NCBI GenBank assembly: GCA_900552145.1
Contig: URYW01000001.1
Location: 67,339-131,338 of the forward strand
Direction: 5' to 3'
Source of the DNA: an uncultured Collinsella sp.
GTDB lineage: Bacteria; Actinomycetota; Coriobacteriia; Coriobacteriales; Coriobacteriaceae
Length of the DNA: 64,000 bases
In this document: positions 1 to 7,405 of the stretch, one piece after another
How positions within the stretch are numbered: position 1 is the first letter of the stretch
Layout of the letters: each line of letters begins with the position of its first letter
Notes under the pieces: model-generated
What the model was told of the DNA's origin: nothing
Seen by the model: only the letters and a program-made list of their open reading frames with translations
The model's database searches: none
Translations under genes and position numbers: made by a program

Positions 1-1
1 T

Positions 2-1330
2 GCGGATGCCAACGAAGTCAACGATGAAGCCGCCAACACCCCCATGCCCGAGCCTGCCGCCACGCTCGACCTGGGCGACGGCAAGCCGCTGCCCGTGCTC
101 ATCCCCGAGTCCGAGCAGTTCGCCAACCGCCTGCGCAAGAACGCCCGTCTGCGTCGCAAGTGGGCAAAGCGCGAGGGCGTGAGCTGCTACCGCGTCTACG
201 ATGCCGACCTACCCGACTACTCCGCCGCCATCGACCTGTACGAGGGCTGCCCGCAGACGCCGGGCCGCTGGCTCGTCATTGCCGAATACGCCGCGCCCAA
301 GACCATCGACCCCGCACTGGCCCAGGCCCGCATGCTCGACATTCTGGCCATTGCGCCGCGCATCCTAGATGTTCCGGCCGAGCACGTGCACGCCAAGGCC
401 CGCATGCGTTCGCGCGGCGGCTCGCAGTACGGTAAGCAGGGCGCCGGCAAGGGCGGCTCGGGCGAGCGCGCCAACATCGCGCGCCGTCGCCTGCCGCTCA
501 TCGAGGAGGGTGGACTCACCTTTGCCGTCAACTTCGACGACTATTTGGATGTGGGCATCTTCCTGGACCACCGCGTCACCCGCAACCTGGTGCGCGAGCA
601 CGCCAAGCAGGCGCGCCGCTTCCTCAACCTGTTCGCCTACACCGGTACCGCCACCTGCTATGCGGCAGACGGCGGCGTCGAGGAGACCGTGACGGTCGAC
701 CTCTCCAACACCTACCTGGACTGGGCCGAGCGCAACATGCGCCAGAACGGCTTTGTGGGTCCGCAGCATCATTTTGTGCGCGACGACGTACTCGCCTGGA
801 TTCGCGATCAGCGCCAGACGCGCAACCGCTGGGACCTGATCTTTGTCGACCCGCCCACGTTCTCGAACTCGTCCAAGATGGGCCGCCGTACCTGGGATGT
901 CCAGCGCGACCATGTTGAGCTTTTGGCCGGCGTATCGCGCCTGCTCGCACAGGGCGGCCACGCCATCTTTAGCTGCAACCTGCGTGGCTTCCGCCCCGAG
1001 ACGCGCAAACTCGCGCGCGCGGGCGTCGTGCTGGAGGACATTACGGCGCAGACCATCCCCGAGGACTTCGCGCGCAACCAGAAGGTGCACCACTGCTATA
1101 TCGTGCGCCGCCTGCCCATCGAGGACGCCATGGCCGAGGTCGGCTTTAGCGCCGAGGAAATTGCCGAGCGTGTCGAGGAGCTGCGCAACCCCGAGGCCCG
1201 CAAGCCTCGCGCGGCAGCACCCGCGCACGCGCAGGCCGGCGACCGAGGGCTTGCCGGCAACGGCAAACCCTCCCCTGCCGGCAAGCCCAAAAAGAAGAAG
1301 TTCTACGCCAGCAAGCCCAAGGGCAAATAA
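2..1330 (+). CDS. rlmKL: RlmK half of 23S rRNA methyltransferase RlmKL (5' end outside window)
   Basis: Only the C-terminal part is in the window: the frame is open to the left edge, so the true start lies upstream and the ATG at 44 is internal. The visible 442 residues match the RlmK half of the fused enzyme that methylates 23S rRNA at G2069 (m7G, RlmK) and G2445 (m2G, RlmL) in the cytoplasm with S-adenosylmethionine. Seen in order: the lead-in CYRVYDADLPDY, the SAM motif LNLFAYTGTATCYAADGG, the acidic motif VDLSNTYLDWAERN and the catalytic-type motif FVDPPTFSNS. The last ~60 residues are a basic Lys/Pro/Ala-rich tail, probably disordered. The THUMP and RlmL domains expected upstream cannot be seen. 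A stand-alone RlmI-like enzyme is the alternative, but the lead-in motif and open 5' frame favour RlmKL. Confidence 0.85.
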   Translation, partial: ADANEVNDEAANTPMPEPAATLDLGDGKPLPVLIPESEQFANRLRKNARLRRKWAKREGVSCYRVYDADLPDYSAAIDLYEGCPQTPGRWLVIAEYAAPKTIDPALAQARMLDILAIAPRILDVPAEHVHAKARMRSRGGSQYGKQGAGKGGSGERANIARRRLPLIEEGGLTFAVNFDDYLDVGIFLDHRVTRNLVREHAKQARRFLNLFAYTGTATCYAADGGVEETVTVDLSNTYLDWAERNMRQNGFVGPQHHFVRDDVLAWIRDQRQTRNRWDLIFVDPPTFSNSSKMGRRTWDVQRDHVELLAGVSRLLAQGGHAIFSCNLRGFRPETRKLARAGVVLEDITAQTIPEDFARNQKVHHCYIVRRLPIEDAMAEVGFSAEEIAERVEELRNPEARKPRAAAPAHAQAGDRGLAGNGKPSPAGKPKKKKFYASKPKGK

Positions 1331-1333
1331 AAA

Positions 1334-1400
1334 AGTTGCGGTGGAATATGGACTGCTTTGCCTGGAATTAGGCAAATTTAGACCGTATTTCACCGCAACT
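1334..1400. repeat. Family A hairpin repeat (AGTTGCGGTG arms)
   Basis: Inverted repeat between convergent rlmKL and kdpE. The arms read AGTTGCGGTGGAATA and, on the other strand, AGTTGCGGTGAAATA. It starts four bases after the rlmKL stop. The same arm recurs at 18076, 18171-18236 and 48731. It could fold in the transcripts of both flanking genes, but no clear T-run follows. Confidence 0.7.
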
Positions 1401-1424
1401 CATAGTGGGATGGCGGACGCCGTC

Positions 1425-2138
1425 CTACCCTTGGGTGACCAGTCGGTAACCGATGCCCACGTGCGTCTGGATATAGCGCGGATGCGCGGGGTCGGACTCG
1501 ATCTTTTTGCGCAGCGTGCCCATAAAGACACGCAGGCTCGCCAGGTCGCTCTTAGTCGCCGTACCCCAAATCTCGTGCAGGATAAACTGATGCGTCAGCA
1601 CCTTGTCGGCGTTATGCGCCAGCAGGCACAGGAGCTTGTACTCGATCGGCGTCAGATGCAGCTCCTCGCCATCCATCGTGGCGATGCCGGCATCAAAATC
1701 GATATGCAGCTCACCGGTATCGAACGAGCCCTCGGAGGCAACACCGCCCGTTTGCGCATACGAAAGGCGTCTGAGCGTCGTGCGAATGCGCGCGAGCAGC
1801 TCCTCGACCGAAAACGGCTTAGTCAGGTAGTCGTCGGCGCCGGCATCGAGCGCGCGAATCTTGTCCGCATCCTCGCTGCGCGCCGAGACCACGATAATCG
1901 GCATACCCGACCATGCGCGCACCGATTCCACCACCTTGACGCCGTCCATATCGGGCAGGCCCAGATCGAGCAGCACAATACTCGGTGCCTGCGATGAGGC
2001 GGCGGCGATGGCGGCATGGGCGGTCTCCACGGCCATATGACGCAAGCCGTGCGCCTCGAGCGCGGCAACGATAAGGTTGCGAACGGCGGGGTCGTCCTCA
2101 ACGACCAAGATGAGCGGTTTTACGGCAGAGTTCGGCAC
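1425..2138 (-). CDS. kdpE: KdpE-like response regulator (OmpR/PhoB type)
   Basis: DNA-binding response regulator of 237 residues. The receiver domain shows the acidic pocket (VVEDD), the phosphoacceptor Asp in LLDLGLPDMDG, the S/T switch in VVSAR and the Lys in TKPF. The C-terminal winged helix has LTPIEYKLLCLLA and ends in HVGIGYRLV, typical of KdpE. I place the start at the GTG at 2138: AAGGAG lies seven bases before it and overlaps the end of the kinase gene, which stops at 2143. Starts further upstream would run into the kinase. The gene is translationally linked to the histidine kinase. In the Kdp family the pair senses K+ limitation or c-di-AMP and drives kdpFABC. No kdpFABC is in this window; the next transporter is kup. 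Confidence 0.88.
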   Translation of the reverse strand: MPNSAVKPLILVVEDDPAVRNLIVAALEAHGLRHMAVETAHAAIAAASSQAPSIVLLDLGLPDMDGVKVVESVRAWSGMPIIVVSARSEDADKIRALDAGADDYLTKPFSVEELLARIRTTLRRLSYAQTGGVASEGSFDTGELHIDFDAGIATMDGEELHLTPIEYKLLCLLAHNADKVLTHQFILHEIWGTATKSDLASLRVFMGTLRKKIESDPAHPRYIQTHVGIGYRLVTQG

Positions 2139-2142
2139 AGCG

Positions 2143-3768
2143 CTACTCCTTATCAAACGAAACATCGGCGGCGGGAAGCTCAATCGTAAAGACCGAACCG
2201 TGCGGGTCCGCCGCGGCAACCTCTATGCTACCGCCATGTGCCAGCGCAATGGAGCGGCAGAGCGAAAGCCCCAGGCCCACGCTTCGGTGGCTGTCGGCCA
2301 AACCGTGGTTGGCGGTATAGAACGACTCAAAGATCCGCTCGCGGTCCTCGGGCGCAATGCCCGGACCATCATCGGCCACCGAGCACGCCACGCGTCCATC
2401 GTCGACGCCAATCGAAATCATGATATGCGAGCCTGCGGGCGTATAGGTGATGGCGTTGTTCACCAGATTGACCACCAGCTGCACCATCAGGCGCGCATCG
2501 ACGTTGACGAGTGCCGGCTCATCGCACGCCACCACCTTAAGGTCGTGCTCGCGCACGGCAGGGTTCACGTGGCGCAGTGCCTCCTCGACGATATCGTCCA
2601 TGAGCTCGAGCGTGGTCGACAGGCGCATACCGCCACCCTCGAGCTTGGTGATGGCGAGCAAATTCTCGACGGTGGCGTTGAGCCACAGCGCATCCGAGCG
2701 AATGGATAGAAGAAGGCCACGGCGCGTCTGGGCATCGAGAACCGCGGTGCCGGTCGAGCCCTGATCGAGCAGCACGTCGGCATTACCCGAAATACTGGTA
2801 AGCGGTGTGCGCAGATCGTGCGAGATGGAGCGCAGCAGGTTGGCGCGCAACTGTTCGTTTTTGGCGAGCACCGCCGCCTCCTCGCGGGCCTCCATAGCGC
2901 GGGCGCGATCGAGTGCCAGCTCGCCTTCGCTCACGATGGCATCGGCAAGTGTTCGCTCCTCGTGCGTCAGCACGTCGGGCTCGGCAACGATAGCCAGCAC
3001 GCCCACCACCGAGGCGGGGTCGCCCGAGCGCGCGAAGCCGTCGCCCGTGCGAACCGTCAGGTAGATGCCATAAAACGCCGAGCCGCCATAGGTGGCATCG
3101 AGCGGCGTTCCCACATAGGCGGACGCCGAGAGCCGCGGCGGCATCTGCGGCGCCAGTTCATGCACCGGCGCGGCATCGCCCACGGCCGTGTAAGTCGCGC
3201 GCGGCAGCAGGTCATCGCCCTCGGCGTCGGCGCTGTACCACACGACCGGGCAGCCCGAAAGCCGCGCCAGCTGCGATGCCATGGCGTGAACGATCTGCTG
3301 CTCGACGGCGCACCGCTGCAGCATGCGGTTGGTCTCGAGCACCATATGCGTGCGGCGGTCGCTGGCGGCAGCCTGTGCCAAGGCGCGGCGCAGGGCCAAC
3401 GCAATCGAGCTCGACACAAGCGAGACCACGAACATGATGAAGAACATGCCGGGATAGCCGCGGTCGATAAGCGACAGCGAGTAGCGCGGGTCGACAAACA
3501 AGAAGTTGTAGAGCGCCACGGCGGCAGCCGAGCTCAGCAAGCAATACAGGCGACTCCAGGTAAAGAATGCGCACAGCTGAACGGCGAACACATAGACGAT
3601 CATGATGCTCGGCGCGAGACCCGGATGGTCGAGTAGCGCGCCCACAATCGTCGCCGCGACCAGCAGTCCCACCGATACGCAGGCGTCATACAGAGGAGTG
3701 CGGCGCGTCAGCGTTGTGCGCCGCCACCAAAAGTTATCGGCAATATCGCCGTCCGTACGGACGTCCAT
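2143..3768 (-). CDS. kdpD: KdpD-like sensor histidine kinase lacking the N-terminal KdpD/Usp module
   Basis: Membrane histidine kinase of 541 residues. After a short N-terminus there are about four membrane segments (DUF4118-like, roughly residues 28-125), a GAF-like stretch, then HisKA with the phosphoacceptor in SISHDLRTPLTS (His317) and an HATPase domain with the N box LVVNLVNNAITYTP, G1 DDGPGI and G2 GLGLSL. Full KdpD proteins are about 900 residues and begin with a KdpD domain with Walker motifs plus a Usp domain; both are absent here, with no sign of a frameshift upstream. Downstream kdpE begins four bases after the stop. Short KdpD forms exist in other bacteria, so this is probably a natural architecture. 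The signal it senses cannot be read from the sequence. Confidence 0.85.
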   Translation of the reverse strand: MDVRTDGDIADNFWWRRTTLTRRTPLYDACVSVGLLVAATIVGALLDHPGLAPSIMIVYVFAVQLCAFFTWSRLYCLLSSAAAVALYNFLFVDPRYSLSLIDRGYPGMFFIMFVVSLVSSSIALALRRALAQAAASDRRTHMVLETNRMLQRCAVEQQIVHAMASQLARLSGCPVVWYSADAEGDDLLPRATYTAVGDAAPVHELAPQMPPRLSASAYVGTPLDATYGGSAFYGIYLTVRTGDGFARSGDPASVVGVLAIVAEPDVLTHEERTLADAIVSEGELALDRARAMEAREEAAVLAKNEQLRANLLRSISHDLRTPLTSISGNADVLLDQGSTGTAVLDAQTRRGLLLSIRSDALWLNATVENLLAITKLEGGGMRLSTTLELMDDIVEEALRHVNPAVREHDLKVVACDEPALVNVDARLMVQLVVNLVNNAITYTPAGSHIMISIGVDDGRVACSVADDGPGIAPEDRERIFESFYTANHGLADSHRSVGLGLSLCRSIALAHGGSIEVAAADPHGSVFTIELPAADVSFDKE

Positions 3769-3796
3769 CAGCGCCCCGCTCCTCTCTCAAAAACAA

Positions 3797-3850
3797 AAAC
3801 CACCACAAAGGGACAGGCACCTTTGTGGTGGTTTCCCTTGTGGTGGTTCC
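3797..3850. repeat. Family B hairpin (ACCACCACAAAG arms, GGGACAGG core)
   Basis: Arms AACCACCACAAAG and CTTTGTGGTGGTT enclose GGACAGGCAC; a second partial arm (CTTGTGGTGGTT) follows at once. One of ten such hairpins in the window (see findings). It lies in the gap between the kinase start and the small membrane-protein gene. Confidence 0.8.
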
Positions 3851-3879
3851 AAGTGTATAGCCTTTGCAACCGGCGGTCG

Positions 3880-4074
3880 CTAGACAAACAGCACGTGCGC
3901 GAGCAGGGCACACACGCACACCGCTCCAAATACCAGTGCCACGATCGAAATTACGCGATCGGCCATATCCATGTTGGCACGGTTCGTCAAAAACCGATCT
4001 TCGGCGGCGTCAGCGCGTGCCTCACGTACCAGCTCGGCAACCACCTCGCGGCCATCAAGCATCTTTGCATCCAT
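3880..4074 (-). CDS. Small single-pass membrane protein, function unknown
   Basis: Short protein ending in one strongly hydrophobic helix (VISIVALVFGAVCVCALLAH) that reaches almost to the C-terminus, so it is likely tail-anchored with a charged cytoplasmic N-terminal half rich in Asp, Glu and Arg. I chose the ATG at 4074, because GGGGAGG sits five bases before it. A start at 4104 (ATG, weaker GGAG) would add ten residues. It follows kup on the same strand with a gap of under 65 bases, so it is probably co-transcribed. A link to potassium transport is inferred from position only. I do not recognise the family. Confidence 0.6.
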   Translation of the reverse strand: MDAKMLDGREVVAELVREARADAAEDRFLTNRANMDMADRVISIVALVFGAVCVCALLAHVLFV

Positions 4075-4135
4075 GTTTGCCTCCCCGGTCTCAATCTTGT
4101 CCATCAAAAACCAACTCCGTGCAACCCGTCGGCGC

Positions 4136-6163
4136 CTACGGCCGCTCGTTGGGGGCCAGGCGCTGCATCTTGTTCACGGCCTTGAACTTGGTGAACAGCG
4201 GCACGTACTCAAAGCTCACGTTGGAGTTCTCCAGGCCGTACCAGCGTGCAGGCGTGCCGGCGGCGCGGCGGATGATGTACTTGAGCGTGATGGCCGTACG
4301 CTCGCTCGGCTCCACATCGCTTTCGGGCGCCAGAAGCTTACGGATCAGGACGAACTTGAACGTACCGATGTTGCCCGGATCCTTGTAGACCGAGTAGTCA
4401 TGCGTCTGCGCCGGCAGTTCGCCGGTGGCAGCCAGGTCCTGAACGACCTGACGCAGGTAGGCATTGACGCGCTGGTTGATCTTGTAGCCCAGGTACAGAT
4501 GCACGCGGAACACGTAGTCGGTGCCGAACGTCTCGACCGAATAGGCAAAGGTATGCGGCTCGTCCATGGTCTCGACATTCACGAACCACCAGGCGCGAGC
4601 GCGCTTGGGATGCTTGTCCAAAATCGAGTAGACGATGTCGCGGTCGATGTAGTCGGTATGGGTGTCCTTGGTCAGGTACACGACGTTGTCGCTCATGCGC
4701 TCGTAACGGTCGTCGTCGCGCAGGCGCTTGAGCTGCGGCAGGTAGCTGCGCAGCGGCAGCAGTGTAAACTGGCGCTGCTCAACAGCCGTACCGTTGTACC
4801 AGCACACCATAATGCCCATGATGAGCGCGGCCATGAGGATGGTGAAGTAGCCGCCGTGGAAGAACTTGGTGAGCGAGCTCACGAAGAAGAAGCCTTCGAG
4901 CAAAAGGAAGAAGGCCGCGAAGATCCACGGAGCAACCTTGAGCTTGCGCTCCTCGTGCAGGTAGAAGAAGAGCAGCAGCGTGGTGCACATCATAGTCAGC
5001 GTAATGGCAAGGCCGTAGGCGGCTTCCATATGCGCCGAGTTCTGGAACAGCAGCACCACGATGACGCAGCCGACAAGCATGACGTTGTTGACCATGGGGA
5101 TGTAGAGCTGACCCTTGGTCTCGGCAGGGTAGAAGACCTGCATGTGCGGCATGAGGTCCAGGCGGCTGGCCTCGGACACCAGCGAGAATGCGCCGGTGAT
5201 GAGCGCCTGCGAGGCAATGATGGCCGCGACGGTGGAAAGGCCTACGGCAAAGGGACGCAGGCCCGGGGCGAGCATCTGGTAGAACGGGTTGAGGTCGGCA
5301 ATGCCCATGAGCTCGGGGTTGGCAGCGTTGTTCATAAGCCAAGCGCCCTGGCCCATATAGGAAAGCAGCAGGCAGCACTTAACGAACGGCCAGGTAGCGT
5401 AGATGTTGCCGCGGCCGACGTGGCCCATGTCGGAGTAGAGCGCCTCGGCACCGGTGGTGGCGAGGAAGCAGCTGCCCAGAATCATGATGCCCGCGTGGTT
5501 GTTGGGGCTCAGCAAAAAGGCGATGCCGCGCACCGGGTTGAGGCACAGCAGCACGGCGGGGTGCTGGAAGACAAAGAACAGACCCGTGCCGCCCAGGAAC
5601 AGGAACCACAGCGTCATGATGGGGCCAAAGGCGTGACCGATCTTGGCCGTACCGATGCGCTGAACCAAGAAGAGCACGATGATGATGGCGAGCGTAATGG
5701 CGACGACGCGGCCCTGGTCATCGCCCAGCACGGCATGGACCGCCGGGATGGTGCGCAGGCCCTCGATGGCCGTGGTAACGGTAACGGCCGGCGTGAGGAT
5801 GCCGTCGGCGAGCAGCGCGGCGCCACCTAGCATGGCGGGGATGATAAGCCACTTGCCACAGCGCTTGACCAGACTGTACAGGGCAAAGATACCGCCCTCG
5901 CCATGGTTATCGGCGCGCAGCGAGATGAGCACATACTTGATGGTGGTCAGCAACGTGACCGTCCACACGACAAGGGAGAGCGCGCCGAGCACGAACTCCT
6001 CCGTGACGCTTCCGATGCCGCCGTTGCCGGCAACGAGCGCCTTGGTTACATACATAGGGCTGGTGCCGATATCGCCGTACACCACGCCCAGCGTGACGAG
6101 CATCGCCGAGATGCTCACAGGAATCGCAGCGTGCGAAGCTGCCTCCTTGGCCTTTTGTTCCAT
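4136..6163 (-). CDS. kup: Kup-family potassium uptake permease
   Basis: Integral membrane K+/H+ symporter of 675 residues. The signature GDIGTSPMY is near the N-terminus, followed by about twelve membrane helices to roughly residue 450 and a ~200-residue cytoplasmic C-terminal domain, the normal Kup layout. Characteristic stretches include NHGEGGIFALYSL and GAEALYSDMGHVG. The ATG at 6163 is preferred: GGGAGG lies ten bases upstream, whereas the upstream TTG at 6181 would destroy that site. Kup takes up potassium constitutively at low cost. The KdpDE-like pair encoded downstream on the same strand may control it; this is inferred from neighbourhood. In many Gram-positives kup is under a c-di-AMP riboswitch; the ~160-base leader was not matched to one by eye. 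Confidence 0.93.
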   Translation of the reverse strand: MEQKAKEAASHAAIPVSISAMLVTLGVVYGDIGTSPMYVTKALVAGNGGIGSVTEEFVLGALSLVVWTVTLLTTIKYVLISLRADNHGEGGIFALYSLVKRCGKWLIIPAMLGGAALLADGILTPAVTVTTAIEGLRTIPAVHAVLGDDQGRVVAITLAIIIVLFLVQRIGTAKIGHAFGPIMTLWFLFLGGTGLFFVFQHPAVLLCLNPVRGIAFLLSPNNHAGIMILGSCFLATTGAEALYSDMGHVGRGNIYATWPFVKCCLLLSYMGQGAWLMNNAANPELMGIADLNPFYQMLAPGLRPFAVGLSTVAAIIASQALITGAFSLVSEASRLDLMPHMQVFYPAETKGQLYIPMVNNVMLVGCVIVVLLFQNSAHMEAAYGLAITLTMMCTTLLLFFYLHEERKLKVAPWIFAAFFLLLEGFFFVSSLTKFFHGGYFTILMAALIMGIMVCWYNGTAVEQRQFTLLPLRSYLPQLKRLRDDDRYERMSDNVVYLTKDTHTDYIDRDIVYSILDKHPKRARAWWFVNVETMDEPHTFAYSVETFGTDYVFRVHLYLGYKINQRVNAYLRQVVQDLAATGELPAQTHDYSVYKDPGNIGTFKFVLIRKLLAPESDVEPSERTAITLKYIIRRAAGTPARWYGLENSNVSFEYVPLFTKFKAVNKMQRLAPNERP

Positions 6164-6290
6164 AAGCCGGTTTCCTCCCAACTTTAATGTTCGAAGGAAT
6201 TATAGGTAATCGGCCCATGTTTGAATGGCACTGTTTTCCCAGCTAGATAAACATTTATACGGCCTTTAAGCCACCTCGGCGATATGGAAT

Positions 6291-6318
6291 GTGACAAAGG
6301 GACTGTCTCTTTGTCGCA
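6291..6318. repeat. Family B hairpin (GACAAAG arms)
   Basis: GTGACAAAGGGAC / GTCTCTTTGTCGC inverted repeat ending five bases from the stop codon of the nitroreductase gene (minus strand). Member of the GGGAC-core family. Confidence 0.75.
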
Positions 6319-6322
6319 TCCG

Positions 6323-7192
6323 TCATTTTCCGAGCCAATTTTTGAACCACCACTCCATGGAGCGGCTCATCTCGGCCATAAAGGGACTCGTGTGCTTGCG
6401 GGTATAGATGTCCACGACGCGCTCCCCCACCACGCGGGCATGCGGACGGAACATCGCGTCCATCTCGGCCACCTGCGCGTCCATGGTCGCGGCATCGGCG
6501 CGGCAGTAGCGCTCCTCGTGCACCAGGTTCACCACGGGATGCGCAATGGCCGGACGCTCCTTACGGGGCGTGCCGATGATGAGCATCGACAGCGGCATGG
6601 TATAGGGCGGCAGATCGAGCAGCTCGGCAACTTCCTCGGCATTCTCGACGATATCACCGATATAGCAGCTCCCCAGCCCCAGGGCCTCGGCGGCAACCAC
6701 GGCGTTTTGCGCGGCGATCACGGCGTCCTGCGCCGCAATGGCAAAGTCGCCCAGACCCGGTGCACGACGGGGAGACTTGCCCGTACGCTCGACAAACTCT
6801 GGCTCAAAGCAGCCCACGTGCTCAAACAGATCGATCCACTTGGCATAATCGACCACAAATATGAGTGCCCAGGGCGCCTTGGCGATCATGGGCTGGTGGT
6901 CGCACAGGTCGGCCAGGCGGTCGAGCGTAGCCTGCTCGCGAATGCTTACGATGGAATACATCATCATGGCGCCCGCCGACGGCGCGCGACTCGCCGCATG
7001 CAGAATCGCCGCACGCTGCTCGTCGGTCACCGCCACGGGACGGTCGTCATCATCACGCGCGAAGGCACGCGTAGACGAGCGATGCTCCAAAGTGTCCAGC
7101 ACTGCATTGCCCGTAGTCTCGACCGGATAGCCGCCCGCGTCCATGCCAGCGCCCACGTCGCCCGCACTCGTCATACAAACCCGCTCGTTCAT
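6323..7192 (-). CDS. Nitroreductase-family flavoprotein
   Basis: FMN-dependent nitroreductase-fold protein of 289 residues. The FMN-binding start of the fold is HRSSTRAFA, with the usual SRAPSAGAMM stretch after it, and EALGLGSCYIGDI is the conserved helix-strand near the flavin. The C-terminal ~60 residues (from HEERYCRADAA to the end) extend beyond a minimal nitroreductase and are not recognised. These enzymes reduce nitro compounds, quinones or enones with NAD(P)H; the natural substrate cannot be told. It is on the same strand as kup but about 160 bases apart, with a family B hairpin between. The N-terminal ~25 residues are low in predicted structure, so a later start is possible. Confidence 0.82.
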   Translation of the reverse strand: MNERVCMTSAGDVGAGMDAGGYPVETTGNAVLDTLEHRSSTRAFARDDDDRPVAVTDEQRAAILHAASRAPSAGAMMMYSIVSIREQATLDRLADLCDHQPMIAKAPWALIFVVDYAKWIDLFEHVGCFEPEFVERTGKSPRRAPGLGDFAIAAQDAVIAAQNAVVAAEALGLGSCYIGDIVENAEEVAELLDLPPYTMPLSMLIIGTPRKERPAIAHPVVNLVHEERYCRADAATMDAQVAEMDAMFRPHARVVGERVVDIYTRKHTSPFMAEMSRSMEWWFKNWLGK

Positions 7193-7405
7193 CGCCTCAT
7201 CCTCGCTAATTCTTTAAGAAGCCTTTACGTTTCCGTGTAATTCCCGTCCATTATCGCGCAGGTCGCCACTACATTGCGCCACACCGCCACACGTGCGCGT
7301 TAATATGGCTGGTTGTTGTGCGTAGCCACCAATTGCGGCGCATATCTTGGTAACAATCGGGTAAACCCCCGCTTTCGTAGGTTTTAGTTTGTGAGGAGTC
7401 TCAGC

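Noticed and set aside
6164..6322. c-di-AMP (ydaO-type) riboswitch upstream of kup
   Set aside because: Position would fit, but the conserved core was not recognised; only a family B hairpin is evident. A covariance search would decide.
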